Source: CAVVJA01 sp963809815
GTDB taxonomy: Bacteria; Actinomycetota; Actinomycetes; Mycobacteriales; Jatrophihabitantaceae
Length of the DNA: 64,000 bases
Assembly (NCBI GenBank): GCA_963809815.1
Contig: CAWELM010000025.1
Span: 62,001-126,000 of the forward strand
Direction: 5' to 3'
Shown here: positions 33,407-44,337 of the stretch, piece after piece
Layout: each line of letters begins with the position of its first letter
Position numbering within the stretch: position 1 is the stretch's first letter
Notes under the pieces: model-generated
What the model was told of the DNA's origin: nothing
The model's database searches: none
Seen by the model: only the letters and a program-made list of their open reading frames with translations
Program-made: the position numbers and the translations under genes

Positions 33407-34501
33407 GTGATCCAGTCCGTTCGGGTTATCGGGCTGGGCAAGGTCGGCGAGCTGGTCGCCACCTTGCTGAACGAGGCGGGCTTCGAGGTGCGCGCTTACG
33501 ACGCGCTGGCGCGAACCGACCTGCCCTTTCCGGCTGCCGCCCTCGACGTCCGCGATCAGGTGGGACTACGGGCGGCCCTCATAGGTGGCGACGCCGTCGT
33601 GTCCTGTCTGCCGTACACCCTGAACCTCGGGGTCGCAGAGGCCGCGCACGAGATCGGTGTGCACTACTTCGACCTGACCGAAGACGTGTCGACCACCAGC
33701 CGAGTCAAGGAGCTCGCCGACAAGGGCGGCGGGCTGGTATTCGCCCCCCAATGCGGGCTCGCGCCGGGCCTGATCGGCATGATCGGGTCGGCCCTGACCC
33801 GGCATTTCGAGGTAATTCGCAGCATCGAACTGAAGGTCGGTGCGCTCCCTCGGCATCCCACCGGGCTGCTGGGTTACGCGTTCAACTGGTCGCCCGAGGG
33901 CGTCGTCAACGAGTACCTCAACGACTGCGAGGTGTTGCGCGGCGGGGTTCGCCAGATGGTGCCGGCCATGACCGAATCCGAACGGGTGGTCATCGGCGGC
34001 ATCGAACTGGAGGCGTCGCTGACCTCCGGTGGGCTCGGCAGCATGTGCGAGACCTTCGAGGGCCGAGTCCAACGCTTGGACTACAAGACCATGCGCTACC
34101 CAGGGCACTTCGAGCTCATGCGGTTCTTCTTCGATGAGCTCGGTCTTCGCGACCGTCGGGCCCTCGCCGGCGAGATCTTGGTGAACGCCAAGCCCCCCGT
34201 CGACGACGACGTCGTCTATCTGCACGCGGCGGTCGAGGGTCTCGCCGTGGGCATCGGAGACACCGCGCCGGGGCAGCTCAGCCGCAAGCAATACGTCCGC
34301 GCGTACCAGCCGCTGGATATCAACGGCCGGCCATGGCGCGCGATCTCCTGGACGACGGCGGCATCCGCAGTAGCGGTCGTCGAACTGGTCGCGTCCGGCC
34401 GGCTGCCCAATTCAGGGTTTCTCGCCCAGGAGAACATCCCGTTCGACGCCTTGCTGGAGACCCGCAATGGCGCGCGCTTTGCCGAGCTCGGCGCTGTCTG
34501 A
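33407..34501 (+). CDS. Saccharopine dehydrogenase-family protein (lysine dehydrogenase type)
   Basis: A 364-residue saccharopine/lysine dehydrogenase-like oxidoreductase. The N-terminal Rossmann fold has VIGLGKVGELVATLL; the C-terminal Sacchrp_dh domain follows (FAPQCGLAPGLIGMIGSAL, then VGALPRHPTGLLGYAFNWSPEGVVNEYLNDCEVLRGG). The length and single domain resemble L-lysine 6-dehydrogenase, which makes alpha-aminoadipate semialdehyde/P6C with NAD+, more than the bifunctional enzyme. GGAGG lies seven bases before the GTG. The next gene encodes the dehydrogenase for the product. Confidence 0.87.
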   Translation: MIQSVRVIGLGKVGELVATLLNEAGFEVRAYDALARTDLPFPAAALDVRDQVGLRAALIGGDAVVSCLPYTLNLGVAEAAHEIGVHYFDLTEDVSTTSRVKELADKGGGLVFAPQCGLAPGLIGMIGSALTRHFEVIRSIELKVGALPRHPTGLLGYAFNWSPEGVVNEYLNDCEVLRGGVRQMVPAMTESERVVIGGIELEASLTSGGLGSMCETFEGRVQRLDYKTMRYPGHFELMRFFFDELGLRDRRALAGEILVNAKPPVDDDVVYLHAAVEGLAVGIGDTAPGQLSRKQYVRAYQPLDINGRPWRAISWTTAASAVAVVELVASGRLPNSGFLAQENIPFDALLETRNGARFAELGAV

Positions 34502-34525
34502 GTACATCGTTTGGAGGACCACGAC

Positions 34526-36049
34526 GTGACCACCTTGCCTCGCCAGGAGGACCTGATCGCCGAGACCGGGGAGATCCTTACTCGCCTGGGCGTGTCGCTG
34601 CCTGCCACTGGGACATTCGCCGCGCGATCACCCATCACCGGTGGTGAGCTCGCACGGATCCCGGAACACACTCCGGAGCAGGTCCGGGACACAATCGCCG
34701 CCGCAGCCGATGCCTTCGCCACTTGGCGGACGGTGCCGGCCCCGGTCCGTGGGCAATTCGTCCGCGAGCTGGGGGAATTGCTGCGGGAACACAAGTCGGA
34801 GCTTGGCGCGCTCGTGTCGATCGAGGCCGGCAAGATCCGCTCCGAGGGGCTGGGCGAGGTTCAGGAGATGATCGACATCTGCGACCTCGCGGTCGGCCTG
34901 TCCCGACAACTGTTCGGCCTCACCATTGCCTCCGAGCGACCTGGCCACCGGATGATGGAGCAGTGGCACCCCCTGGGAGTTGTCGGTGTCATCAGCGCGT
35001 TCAACTTTCCGGTAGCGGTCTGGTCGTGGAACGCCGCACTCGCTTTCGTCTGCGGCGATCCGGTCGTGTGGAAACCGTCCGAGAAGACGGTCCTCACGGC
35101 GCTCGCGTGCCAAGCGCTCGTGGCCGAGGCAGCGCGCCGGGTCGGGGCGCCAGCCGCGGTGTCATCAGTCGTCATCGGTGGACCGGCGATCGGGGAGGTA
35201 CTCGTAGACGATCCCCGCGTCGCCTTGCTGAGCGCGACCGGTTCCACCCGGATGGGCCGAGCGATCGCGCCTCGTGTGGCCGGACGCCTCGGTCGGCTAT
35301 TGCTCGAGCTGGGCGGGAACAACGCGGCGATCGTGGGACCGTCGGCCGACCTGGATCTGGCGGTACGCGGCATCGTCTTCGCGGCGGCCGGCACCGCCGG
35401 CCAACGGTGCACGACACTGCGGCGCGTCATCGCCCACTCGTCGATCGCTGACGCATTGGTCGAACGCATCCGCGCGGCTTATGCGACGTTGCCTATCGGG
35501 TCGCCACTGGCCGCGGGAACCTTGGTCGGGCCGCTGATCGATGCGGCTGCGTACGAGGGATACCGAACGGCGCTCGACAAGGCGGAGGCTGACGGTGGCG
35601 AGGTCGTGATCGGCGGTGAGCGGGTGGTGGCCGACGATAACCCCGACGCTTTCTACGTGCAGCCGGCCCTCGTGCGGATGCCCGGCCAGACCGATGTGGT
35701 GCGTTCCGAGACCTTCGCGCCGATCCTCTACGTCATGACCTATGACGACTTCGACCAGGCGCTGGCGATGCACAACGACGTGCCACAGGGATTGTCGTCT
35801 TCGATCTTCACCCGGGACGTTCTCGAGGCGGAGCGGTTCGTATCCGCCAGCGGCTCCGATTGCGGCATCGCGAATGTGAACATCGGACCGTCGGGTGCGG
35901 AGATCGGTGGCGCCTTCGGCGGGGAGAAAGAGACCGGTGGCGGCCGGGAATCCGGCTCCGACGCGTGGAAGTCGTATATGCGCCGAGCGACGAACACAGT
36001 CAACTATTCGACCGAACTGCCCCTCGCGCAGGGCGTTCAGTTCGGCTGA
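34526..36049 (+). CDS. Alpha-aminoadipate semialdehyde / piperideine-6-carboxylate dehydrogenase (ALDH7 type)
   Basis: A 507-residue ALDH7/antiquitin-family enzyme oxidising alpha-aminoadipate 6-semialdehyde (in equilibrium with piperideine-6-carboxylate) to 2-aminoadipate. Landmarks are VISAFNFPVAVWSWNAALAFVCGDPVVWKPS, the general base Glu in LLELGGNNAAI, the nucleophile Cys in GQRCTTLRR and the family-typical NVNIGPSGAEIGGAFGGEKETGGGRESGSDAWKSYMRR. The GTG at 34526 is preceded by GGAGG; a GTG/ATG-like start at 34511 is less good. Follows the lysine dehydrogenase gene by 24 bp. Confidence 0.93.
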   Translation: MTTLPRQEDLIAETGEILTRLGVSLPATGTFAARSPITGGELARIPEHTPEQVRDTIAAAADAFATWRTVPAPVRGQFVRELGELLREHKSELGALVSIEAGKIRSEGLGEVQEMIDICDLAVGLSRQLFGLTIASERPGHRMMEQWHPLGVVGVISAFNFPVAVWSWNAALAFVCGDPVVWKPSEKTVLTALACQALVAEAARRVGAPAAVSSVVIGGPAIGEVLVDDPRVALLSATGSTRMGRAIAPRVAGRLGRLLLELGGNNAAIVGPSADLDLAVRGIVFAAAGTAGQRCTTLRRVIAHSSIADALVERIRAAYATLPIGSPLAAGTLVGPLIDAAAYEGYRTALDKAEADGGEVVIGGERVVADDNPDAFYVQPALVRMPGQTDVVRSETFAPILYVMTYDDFDQALAMHNDVPQGLSSSIFTRDVLEAERFVSASGSDCGIANVNIGPSGAEIGGAFGGEKETGGGRESGSDAWKSYMRRATNTVNYSTELPLAQGVQFG

Positions 36050-36094
36050 TCTTCCTGCGTCGGTGTTCTTACATCGCCAGCCGTGCGCCCACGA

Positions 36095-36128
36095 GACTGG
36101 TGAGGGTGGTGGTCGCCCCTCACCAGTC
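36095..36128. terminator. Bidirectional hairpin terminator
   Basis: GACTGGTGAGGG (36095-36106) pairs perfectly with CCCTCACCAGTC (36117-36128) over a 10-base loop. It lies between the ends of the convergent aldehyde dehydrogenase and PspC genes and can stop both transcripts. Confidence 0.8.
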
Positions 36129-36135
36129 CCACCTG

Positions 36136-36444
36136 TCACGGCAGTGGGCTGGACGCGACCGCGGTCGACGGGGCGGCGACCGGCCGATCCTTCGGGATGA
36201 CTATCCAGGCGATGAGGTAGGCGATCAGGCCGGCGCCGCCACCAACGATGGCTAGGACTACGGCCAGCAGCCGGATCACTACGGTATCGACGCCAAGGTA
36301 TCGAGCGATGCCTCCGCAGACGCCGCCCAGGACCTTGTCGTCGGTACTTCGCCGGAGCAACCGGGGTTGTGACGGAGCTGTGGAGGGCGGCGGAGGTGCG
36401 TTGAAGGTAGGAGGGACAGCGGTGAGTTCGGGGTTCGATGTCAT
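36136..36444 (-). CDS. PspC domain protein
   Basis: A 102-residue protein with a Pro/Ala-rich N-terminus and a PspC domain (residues ~32-90): RLLRRSTDDKVLGGVCGGIARYLGVDTVVIRLLAVVLAIVGGGAGLIAYLIAWIVIP. Two hydrophobic helices make it a membrane protein. PspC family members take part in envelope stress responses. It stands alone between two hairpin terminators. Confidence 0.92.
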   Translation of the reverse strand: MTSNPELTAVPPTFNAPPPPSTAPSQPRLLRRSTDDKVLGGVCGGIARYLGVDTVVIRLLAVVLAIVGGGAGLIAYLIAWIVIPKDRPVAAPSTAVASSPLP

Positions 36445-36554
36445 GTCTTAAGCCTGCGGCAAGCGATGGGCTCGGCACATCAGGTGCCGCCCGGACTCAG
36501 CCCTGACATCGGCCGGACCTTGCCTCAGGGCGGCGCCGCCGCAGTCAAGCAAGG

Positions 36555-36587
36555 AGAACGCCCCGGACTCGATGTCCGGGGCGTTCT
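36555..36587 (-). terminator. Strong hairpin terminator of the csbD gene
   Basis: A 14-bp perfect stem, AGAACGCCCCGGAC (36555-36568) with GTCCGGGGCGTTCT (36574-36587), five-base loop, 30 bases past the csbD stop. Few T residues follow, as is usual in high-GC bacteria. Confidence 0.85.
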
Positions 36588-36616
36588 GCCGTGGTGCGCC
36601 TCTTAAGCCTCGAATA

Positions 36617-36790
36617 TCAGTGCTTGAAGGCGTCCTTCACGTTCTCGCCAGCGTTCTTCGCATCGGACTTCGCCTGGTCGGCGCGGCCCTGGTTCTCCTG
36701 GCGCTTGTTGCCAGTGACCTTGCCCATGGCTTCCTTGGTCTTGCCCTCAACGTCTTGCATGGCGTTCTTGACCTTATCGGTGCCGCTCAC
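36617..36790 (-). CDS. CsbD family stress protein
   Basis: A 57-residue protein that starts at GTG 36790 and reads MSGTDKVKNAMQDVEGK, then TKEAMGKVTGNKRQENQGRADQ and ends GENVKDAFKH. It is a CsbD-like, Lys/Asp/Asn-rich, hydrophilic helical protein with the family's GKxKEAxGxxTxN core. CsbD proteins accumulate under general stress (sigma-B regulon in Bacillus). GGGAGCAACT precedes the start and a strong terminator follows. Function unknown. Confidence 0.9.
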   Translation of the reverse strand: MSGTDKVKNAMQDVEGKTKEAMGKVTGNKRQENQGRADQAKSDAKNAGENVKDAFKH

Positions 36791-36881
36791 AGTTGCTCCC
36801 TTGATGGGGGGTTCCGCACGTTTCTGTACGGGCGTTGCGCACGGTAGATACCCAATCGGCGACGGTCGTAAACACCTGCTG

Positions 36882-37730
36882 TCAGGCCAGCCGGGTGAGC
36901 TCGACGGTGACCGCCAGCTCGGATTCGGCCGGCCCCGCCACGATGCCCTTGATGGGCGGCACGTCGGTGTAATCCCGGCCGCGGCCGACGATCACATGCC
37001 GCTCCCCAACCTCAGCGTCGTTGGTCGGATCGTGCCCCGTCCACTCGCCGAGCCACCACTCGACCCACGCATGACTCTCGCCGACCACCGGTTCGCCGAG
37101 TTCCGGATCCTCGGCCGGGTGCAAGTAGCCCGACACGTACCGCGCCGGGATGCCGACCTGGCGCAAAGCGCCGACGAGAAGGTGCGCGTAGTCCTGGCAC
37201 ACTCCGCGCCGGGCCCGCCACGCCTGAGCGGCGGACGTCGAGACGCCGGTTGATCCCGGCTGGTAGGTCATCTGGTCGTAAATGTAGGTCGCAAGAGACA
37301 AGGCCGTCTCGTGCGGGCTGCGCGCCGCGGCGAAGCCGGAGGCCACCAGCTGCAGGTCAGGCTCCGGCGCGCTGCTGGGCGTTGGCGTCAAGTATTCGGC
37401 GAAGCGGTCGGCGACCCGGGCAGTCGTCATATCGGACCAGCTGGTGGAAAGTTGCGCGCGTGGCCGTCGGGCGTCGTCGACCTCGACCAGGCTGGTGGCG
37501 TCGACGGTGAGCACCCGGTGCTGATGCTGGGACTCGAAGACCCGAACGTGTGTACCCCAGTAGTCGTCGTACTGGAATTGCCAGGTGGCTTCGCTTACGT
37601 GCAGGACCGCTTCGAGCGGGGTCTGCCACTGCGTCCGCAGTGGCGTGAGGCGCACCTCGTTGAACGACGCGAGAACTGGCTCGGGATAGGTGTAGCGCGA
37701 CAGGTGCCGCACTCGGATTCGAGAGGTCAC
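36882..37730 (-). CDS. Transglutaminase-family protein
   Basis: A 282-residue bacterial transglutaminase-like protein. The N-terminal domain (RVRHLSRYTYPEPVLASFNEVRLTPL) precedes a papain-like core with the triad Cys in RRGVCQDYAHL, His in GESHAWVEWW and Asp in GHDPTND. Such proteins may act as peptidases or amide-bond enzymes. It is the last gene of a three-gene run with the alpha-E and ATP-grasp proteins, the widespread cluster predicted to make or modify peptide bonds; substrate unknown. Confidence 0.92.
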   Translation of the reverse strand: MTSRIRVRHLSRYTYPEPVLASFNEVRLTPLRTQWQTPLEAVLHVSEATWQFQYDDYWGTHVRVFESQHQHRVLTVDATSLVEVDDARRPRAQLSTSWSDMTTARVADRFAEYLTPTPSSAPEPDLQLVASGFAAARSPHETALSLATYIYDQMTYQPGSTGVSTSAAQAWRARRGVCQDYAHLLVGALRQVGIPARYVSGYLHPAEDPELGEPVVGESHAWVEWWLGEWTGHDPTNDAEVGERHVIVGRGRDYTDVPPIKGIVAGPAESELAVTVELTRLA

Positions 37731-37742
37731 GTCATCGGCCGA

Positions 37743-38656
37743 TCAGGACACCATCCACGACGTCACGAGACCGTGCGGGAAATACCGCCGAGTCACGGCG
37801 TCGCTGGCCACCGAGCACGCACTCTGTACTCGCTCCATGACGTTGTAGAGGTCCTCGAACAGCGCTGCCCGCGGCGCGAACTCGAGCTCGGACCGAATCA
37901 TGCCGAGAACCCGTTCCGCTTCGCCCGATGCGGGACTGAGCGGGTCACCCTGGGCGCCCAACTTGGCCAGGCAACCTTCTGCAGTGACGAGCGCCCGCAT
38001 CATCGACCGGGGGAACAGTGGGTCCAGCAGTAGGAACTCGGCGGCTCGGCGATCGTCGACCGCGCCCCGGGAGCTGCGCAGGAAGGCCTGGTAGGCGCCG
38101 CAACTGGACAGCAGGGTGACCCAGGACGGCCCGTGGTCCCCCGCCAACGCCCGGGACGCCACTAGGCGGGCAGTCATGTCGGCTCGCTCCAGGCTGCGCC
38201 CGAGGTTGAAGAAGTAGTACGCCTCGTCCCGTGAGAGCGTTGCATCGGCGGTGCCGTTTATCGCCGCTGCCCGCTCTCGCACCCAGGTGAAGAACGCATG
38301 CGGGCGAGTCCGGCGGCTGGCGCGGCCGGCGTCATGCCACGTGACGTTGATGCACTCCCACAAGTCGGTCGATATCACCTCGCGCGAGCGCCGGGCGTTC
38401 TCGCGGGCGACCGCGATCGATCCCAGGATGGCGGCCGGGTCGGCCTTGTCCCACGCCAACAGATCGAGCACGTCGGCCGTATTCACAGGCCGAGCAACCT
38501 CGGCGCCCATCGCCGATAGCAAGGAAGCGCAGACAACGTCCTCAGGCGCCCACGGATCGTCCAGGAGCAGGGTGAGGTGGACGTCGAGGATCCGGCTGGT
38601 GTCCTCCGCCCGCTCGACGTACCGGCCGATCCAGTACAGCGACTCGGCGATGCGGC

Positions 38657-38663
<7 letters not shown>
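37743..38663 (-). CDS. Alpha-E domain protein
   Basis: A 306-residue alpha-helical protein of the alpha-E family: MLSRIAESLYWIGRYVERAEDTSRILDVHLTLLLDD at the N-terminus, then SREVISTDLWECINVTW and NLGRSLERADMTARLV. The conserved ERAE and SLERAD elements are intact. The function is not known; it almost always occurs with circularly permuted ATP-grasp and transglutaminase-like proteins. Its start overlaps the ATP-grasp stop by 7 bp. Confidence 0.92.
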
Positions 38664-40267
<1,604 letters not shown>

Positions 40268-40288
40268 TACCGCATTTTCCTGATGCGG

Positions 40289-41377
40289 TCAGGCTCCGAC
40301 GCGGCGGGCCGCCAGGTCGATGCGCTCGTCCGGCTGAACCGCCGCGACCCGGATGTGGTCGGTGCCGGTTGGCCCGTAGAACTCGCCCGGCGATACGACG
40401 ATTCCGGCCTGCCGAGCGAGGTCCAGTGCCGCCCCCCACGCGTCGCCGCTCGGCACTGCGACCCACAGGTAGAAAGCGCCATCGGGTAGCGAAGCCGGAT
40501 ACCCGCAGGCCCGGAGGACATCACGTAGTCGCTCGAGCCGCCGGGCGTATCGCTCGCGCTGGCGGTCCACGTGGGCGTCGTCGTCGAGCGCCACGATCGC
40601 GGCGTGCTGAACCGGTCCGGCCGGCATGAGGCCTGCGTGCTTGCGCACTTCGCGCAAATACGAGACAAGCTCCGGGTCGCCTGCGTAGAAGCCGATGCGG
40701 GCGCCGGCGAAGTTGTCGCGCTTCGACAATGAGTGCACGGCAAGCACACCGGCTATGCCTGACCGCAGAATCGTCGTCGGTCCGGCCGCCCAGCTGAACT
40801 CGGCGTAGCACTCGTCCGACAGCACCGGAATGCCGCGCGCGCGGCCCCAGGCCGCGGCCACGGCCAAGTCGCTGAGCTCCCCGGTCGGGTTGCCCGGCGA
40901 GTTGACCCACAGCGCGAGGGCGCGGCCAGCATCCGCCTCGTCGATGTCTGCGAGCCGCGCGTAAGGCACTGCGCGCAGCCCGGCCAGCGTGGCCCCCATC
41001 TCGTACGTCGGGTAGCTCACGATCGGGTAGAGGACCGTGTCGCGAGACGGATCCCGCAGGTGTAGATAGCCCGGCACTGAGGCGACGAACTCCTTGGTCC
41101 CGACACATGCGGCGAGCTGCGTGTCCGGGTCGACGGTCGCGCCGAGCCGCCGCTGCATCCAGCGAGCGGCAGCTGCGCGTAGTGCAGCGGTACCGATCGA
41201 TGGCGGATAGCCGCGGGCCGACGTCCCGAGCCCGAGTGCCTCGATGACTTCGGGCGGTGGCGCGTCGCACGGCGTACCGATCGAGAGGTCGACCGCTCCC
41301 CCGTCGTGGGCGGCGGCGAGTTTGGCGACCTCGCCGAGCCGTTCGTAGGGGTAGGGCGGGGGGACGAATCCGGTCAC
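40289..41377 (-). CDS. dapC: Succinyldiaminopimelate transaminase
   Basis: A 362-residue fold-type I PLP aminotransferase of the DapC group in the succinylase lysine/DAP pathway: VDLSIGTPCDAPPPEVIEAL, GTKEFVASVPGYLHL, NSPGNPTGELSDL, DECYAEFSW and the PLP lysine in SLSKRDNFAGARIGF. It makes N-succinyl-2-amino-6-ketopimelate's amine form. Its GTG overlaps the upstream oxidoreductase stop by 4 bp. dapE and dapD lie about 15 kb further on. Confidence 0.93.
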   Translation of the reverse strand: MTGFVPPPYPYERLGEVAKLAAAHDGGAVDLSIGTPCDAPPPEVIEALGLGTSARGYPPSIGTAALRAAAARWMQRRLGATVDPDTQLAACVGTKEFVASVPGYLHLRDPSRDTVLYPIVSYPTYEMGATLAGLRAVPYARLADIDEADAGRALALWVNSPGNPTGELSDLAVAAAWGRARGIPVLSDECYAEFSWAAGPTTILRSGIAGVLAVHSLSKRDNFAGARIGFYAGDPELVSYLREVRKHAGLMPAGPVQHAAIVALDDDAHVDRQRERYARRLERLRDVLRACGYPASLPDGAFYLWVAVPSGDAWGAALDLARQAGIVVSPGEFYGPTGTDHIRVAAVQPDERIDLAARRVGA

Positions 41378-44229
41378 GAGCGGTTCCCGTCAAGATGGTC
41401 GGCGAGCAGCTCGGCCAGGTGCTGACTGTGCGCGCCGGCCAGGTGTTCGAGTTGAGTGCGGCAGGAGAACCCGTCCGCGAGCAGTACGACGTCGTGCGCC
41501 GCGCGTCGGACGGCCGGGAGCAGGGCGATCTCGGCGACAGCCACCGAGACGTCGTAGTGGCCTCGTTCGACCCCGAAGTTGCCCGCCAATCCACAACATC
41601 CGCCCACGGACGTCACCTCCGCGCCGGCGTCGGTCAACAGGTTGCGGTCGGCTTCCCAGCCGAGTACGGCCCGTTGATGGCAATGCGGTTGGGCCAGGCC
41701 GCGCACCCCGGTCAAGTCCGGTGACCGCCAGCCGGCCGCGGCCGTGAGCACCTCAGCCAGTGTCCGGATCTTGGCCGTGACATGGCGCACGTGGCGATCG
41801 CCCGGCAGAAGGTCGGTGGCGTCCGTGCGCCATACGGCGGTGCACGACGGCTCGAGACCGACGACGACCGCCCCATCGGTGAGCAACCCGTCGAGCGCCG
41901 TGGCGCTCCGCCGCAACTGCCTGCGCGCTCCGTCGAGTTGTCCGGTCGAGATCCACGTCAGTCCACAACACAAGGAGTCCGAGGGAGCGCGTACTGAATA
42001 GCCGGCGTGCTCGAGCAGCCGGACAGCCGCTTGGCCGATCTGGGGCGAGTAGAGGTCGGTGAACGTGTCGACGAACAGCACGACCGGATCACCGTCGGCG
42101 GGCGGGTGGCCGGCGAACCACTGGCGGAACGTGCGCCGCGCGAACTTCGGGAGCGGTCGCCGCCCGTCAACGCCAGCCACGCGCTTGATCAGGCCGGACC
42201 CTGGGCCGCGGAGCGAGACGTTCGCCAGCTTGGGGGCACGAGACGCGATCCGGCCCCATCGGGGTAGCCACCCAAGCGCGTAGTGCGACCGCGGACGCGG
42301 GCGGCGCCGGTAGCGCTGGTAGAGAACCTCGGACTTGTAGGTCGCCATGTCGATCCCGGTCGGGCAGTCGGACGCGCAACCCTTGCAGGCCAGGCATAGG
42401 TCGAGTGCTTCAGCGACTTCGGGCGCTTGCCAGCCGGTCACCAGCGTGCCGTTGGCCATCTCCTGCAACACCCGAGCCCGCCCGCGGGTGGAGTCCTTCT
42501 CGTCGTGGGTGGCGAGATACGACGGGCACATAACGCCCCCAGTGGCGGTGAAGTCGGCGCGGCACTTGCCCACGCCGACACACCGGTGGACGGCGGCCAT
42601 CAGATTGCCTCGGTCGTCCGGGTAGGCGAAGGCCAGATCACGTAGCGCCTTCGCCGCTGGCAGGCGAAGGTCAGCGTCAAGCCGGGCGGGGCGGACGATG
42701 ACACCCGGATTGAGCAGGTTGTCGGGATCGAAGATGTGCTTGATCGCCGCGAAGGTCTCGATGGCCGCCGGCGAGTACATGATCGGCAGCAACTCGCCCC
42801 TTGCCCGCCCGTCGCCGTGCTCGCCCGACAACGAGCCGCCGTGCGCGGCGACCAGGTGCGCCGCTTCCTCGACGAATTCGCGCATGGCACCGGTCGCCGA
42901 GCGGAGCGGGAAGTCGATGCGAGCGTGTACGCATCCGTCACCGAAATGCCCGTAGATAAGCGCGTCGAACTGATAGCGGGCGAGCAGGGCCTCGAACTCG
43001 CGCAGGTACCTAGCCAGCTGGTCTGGCGGGACCGCCGCGTCCTCCCACCCGGGCCACGCGGCGTCACCATCCGGTGTCCGACTACCCAGTCCGGCGCCGT
43101 CCTCCCGGATTCGCCACAGCGCAGCGGCTTCCGGACCGGCGACGACAGCGCCGTCCGGCGCCCCGGCTGCCGCAATCAGCCCTCTCCCGGCCGCGACCGC
43201 CTCCGCCACCGTCGCTCCGCCCGTCTCGGCAAAAAGCCAACTGCCACCGCGAGGCAGCGCGGGCACGGCAGCAACACCCCGACGCCTGCGGACGACCTCC
43301 ACCAAGCGGGCGTCGAGACCTTCGAGAGCTAGCGGTCGGTGTGGCAGAAGCGCCGGGACCGCCTCCGCTGCCGAGGCCATGTCCGGGTAGCCGAGTATGA
43401 CGAGCGCGACTCCTGCAGGCGCCGGCGTGAGCCGGACAGTGGCTCGGGTGACCACCCCGAGCGTGCCCTCGGACCCGACGAGAAACCGGGCTACGTCGAA
43501 GCCGTGCTCGGGAAGCAAGTGTTCGAGCGAGTAGCCCGAAACCTGGCGGCTGAACCGCCCGAACTCGGTACGGATCATTCCGAGCCGATCACGTACGACC
43601 CCGTCGAGCGCCGCGAGCATCGGCAGTTCGGGCTGGTCCCGCGCCGGGAGGCCGTGCCGGCCATAGCTGCGGGCGGTGAAGCGGACGCCGGCCGCGGTCA
43701 GGACGTCGAGGTCGACGACGTTGTCGGCGGTGCGGCCGTAGCCCAGGGCCCGAGAGCCACAGGCATTGTTGCCAAGGCTGCCGCCGATGGTGGCTCGGGA
43801 ATGGGTCGACGGGTCTGGGCCGAATCGCAGCCCGTGTTGGGCGGCTGCCGCCGTGACGGAGTCGAGGATCGCGCCCGCTTCCACGCTCGCCGTGCGGGAA
43901 TCCGGATCGACAGTAAGAACCCGGTGGAGATGGCGGGAAAAGTCGATCACGACACCGGAGCCGATCGCGTTGCCGGCTATCGACGTTCCGGCGCCGCGAC
44001 ACGTCACAGCAACACCGAGACGGCGGCAGACCGCGAGGACCGCCTCGACCTCGTCGCGATGGCGCGGGAAGACGACCGCGCCGGGGACGACCCGGTAGTT
44101 GGAGGCGTCGGAGGAGTATTCCGCCCGACGGCGGGTGGATATGTCGACGTCGCCAGCGCCTGCCCTAGTCAGCTCCGCCGCGAGGTGCGCGGACGGGACG
44201 GCGATCACCCGGTCATTGTTTCGAATCAC
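41374..44229 (-). CDS. FAD-linked oxidase / Fe-S (GlpC-like) fusion oxidoreductase
   Basis: A 951-residue protein. Residues ~35-520 form an FAD_binding_4/VAO-type flavin dehydrogenase (RGAGTSIAGNAIG, DPSTHSRATIGGSLGNNACG, VGSEGTLGVVT, GHFGDGCVHARID, SGEHGDGRARGELL); residues ~590-640 hold Fe-S motif CLACKGCASDCPTGIDMATYKSEVL with an earlier CVGVGKC; the C-terminal part has two CCG-like domains (SLCCGLTWISTG and GGCCGLAGNFG). This is the D-2-hydroxyacid (lactate/2-hydroxyglutarate) dehydrogenase architecture of D-2-HGDH-like Dld2/YdiJ proteins, oxidising at the membrane. The start may be at GTG 44208 (VIAVPSAH). Substrate not established. Confidence 0.9.
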   Translation of the reverse strand: MIRNNDRVIAVPSAHLAAELTRAGAGDVDISTRRRAEYSSDASNYRVVPGAVVFPRHRDEVEAVLAVCRRLGVAVTCRGAGTSIAGNAIGSGVVIDFSRHLHRVLTVDPDSRTASVEAGAILDSVTAAAAQHGLRFGPDPSTHSRATIGGSLGNNACGSRALGYGRTADNVVDLDVLTAAGVRFTARSYGRHGLPARDQPELPMLAALDGVVRDRLGMIRTEFGRFSRQVSGYSLEHLLPEHGFDVARFLVGSEGTLGVVTRATVRLTPAPAGVALVILGYPDMASAAEAVPALLPHRPLALEGLDARLVEVVRRRRGVAAVPALPRGGSWLFAETGGATVAEAVAAGRGLIAAAGAPDGAVVAGPEAAALWRIREDGAGLGSRTPDGDAAWPGWEDAAVPPDQLARYLREFEALLARYQFDALIYGHFGDGCVHARIDFPLRSATGAMREFVEEAAHLVAAHGGSLSGEHGDGRARGELLPIMYSPAAIETFAAIKHIFDPDNLLNPGVIVRPARLDADLRLPAAKALRDLAFAYPDDRGNLMAAVHRCVGVGKCRADFTATGGVMCPSYLATHDEKDSTRGRARVLQEMANGTLVTGWQAPEVAEALDLCLACKGCASDCPTGIDMATYKSEVLYQRYRRRPRPRSHYALGWLPRWGRIASRAPKLANVSLRGPGSGLIKRVAGVDGRRPLPKFARRTFRQWFAGHPPADGDPVVLFVDTFTDLYSPQIGQAAVRLLEHAGYSVRAPSDSLCCGLTWISTGQLDGARRQLRRSATALDGLLTDGAVVVGLEPSCTAVWRTDATDLLPGDRHVRHVTAKIRTLAEVLTAAAGWRSPDLTGVRGLAQPHCHQRAVLGWEADRNLLTDAGAEVTSVGGCCGLAGNFGVERGHYDVSVAVAEIALLPAVRRAAHDVVLLADGFSCRTQLEHLAGAHSQHLAELLADHLDGNRS

Positions 44230-44337
44230 CCGTTCGCGGTGGTGCGGCGGGTCGCCGGGGGTCAGCTGACGAGGTACGCCCGAGGAGCGGTGCCGTCGAG
44301 GGCAAGCGCAACCGCGTTACCGGGTCGCGCGCACCGG

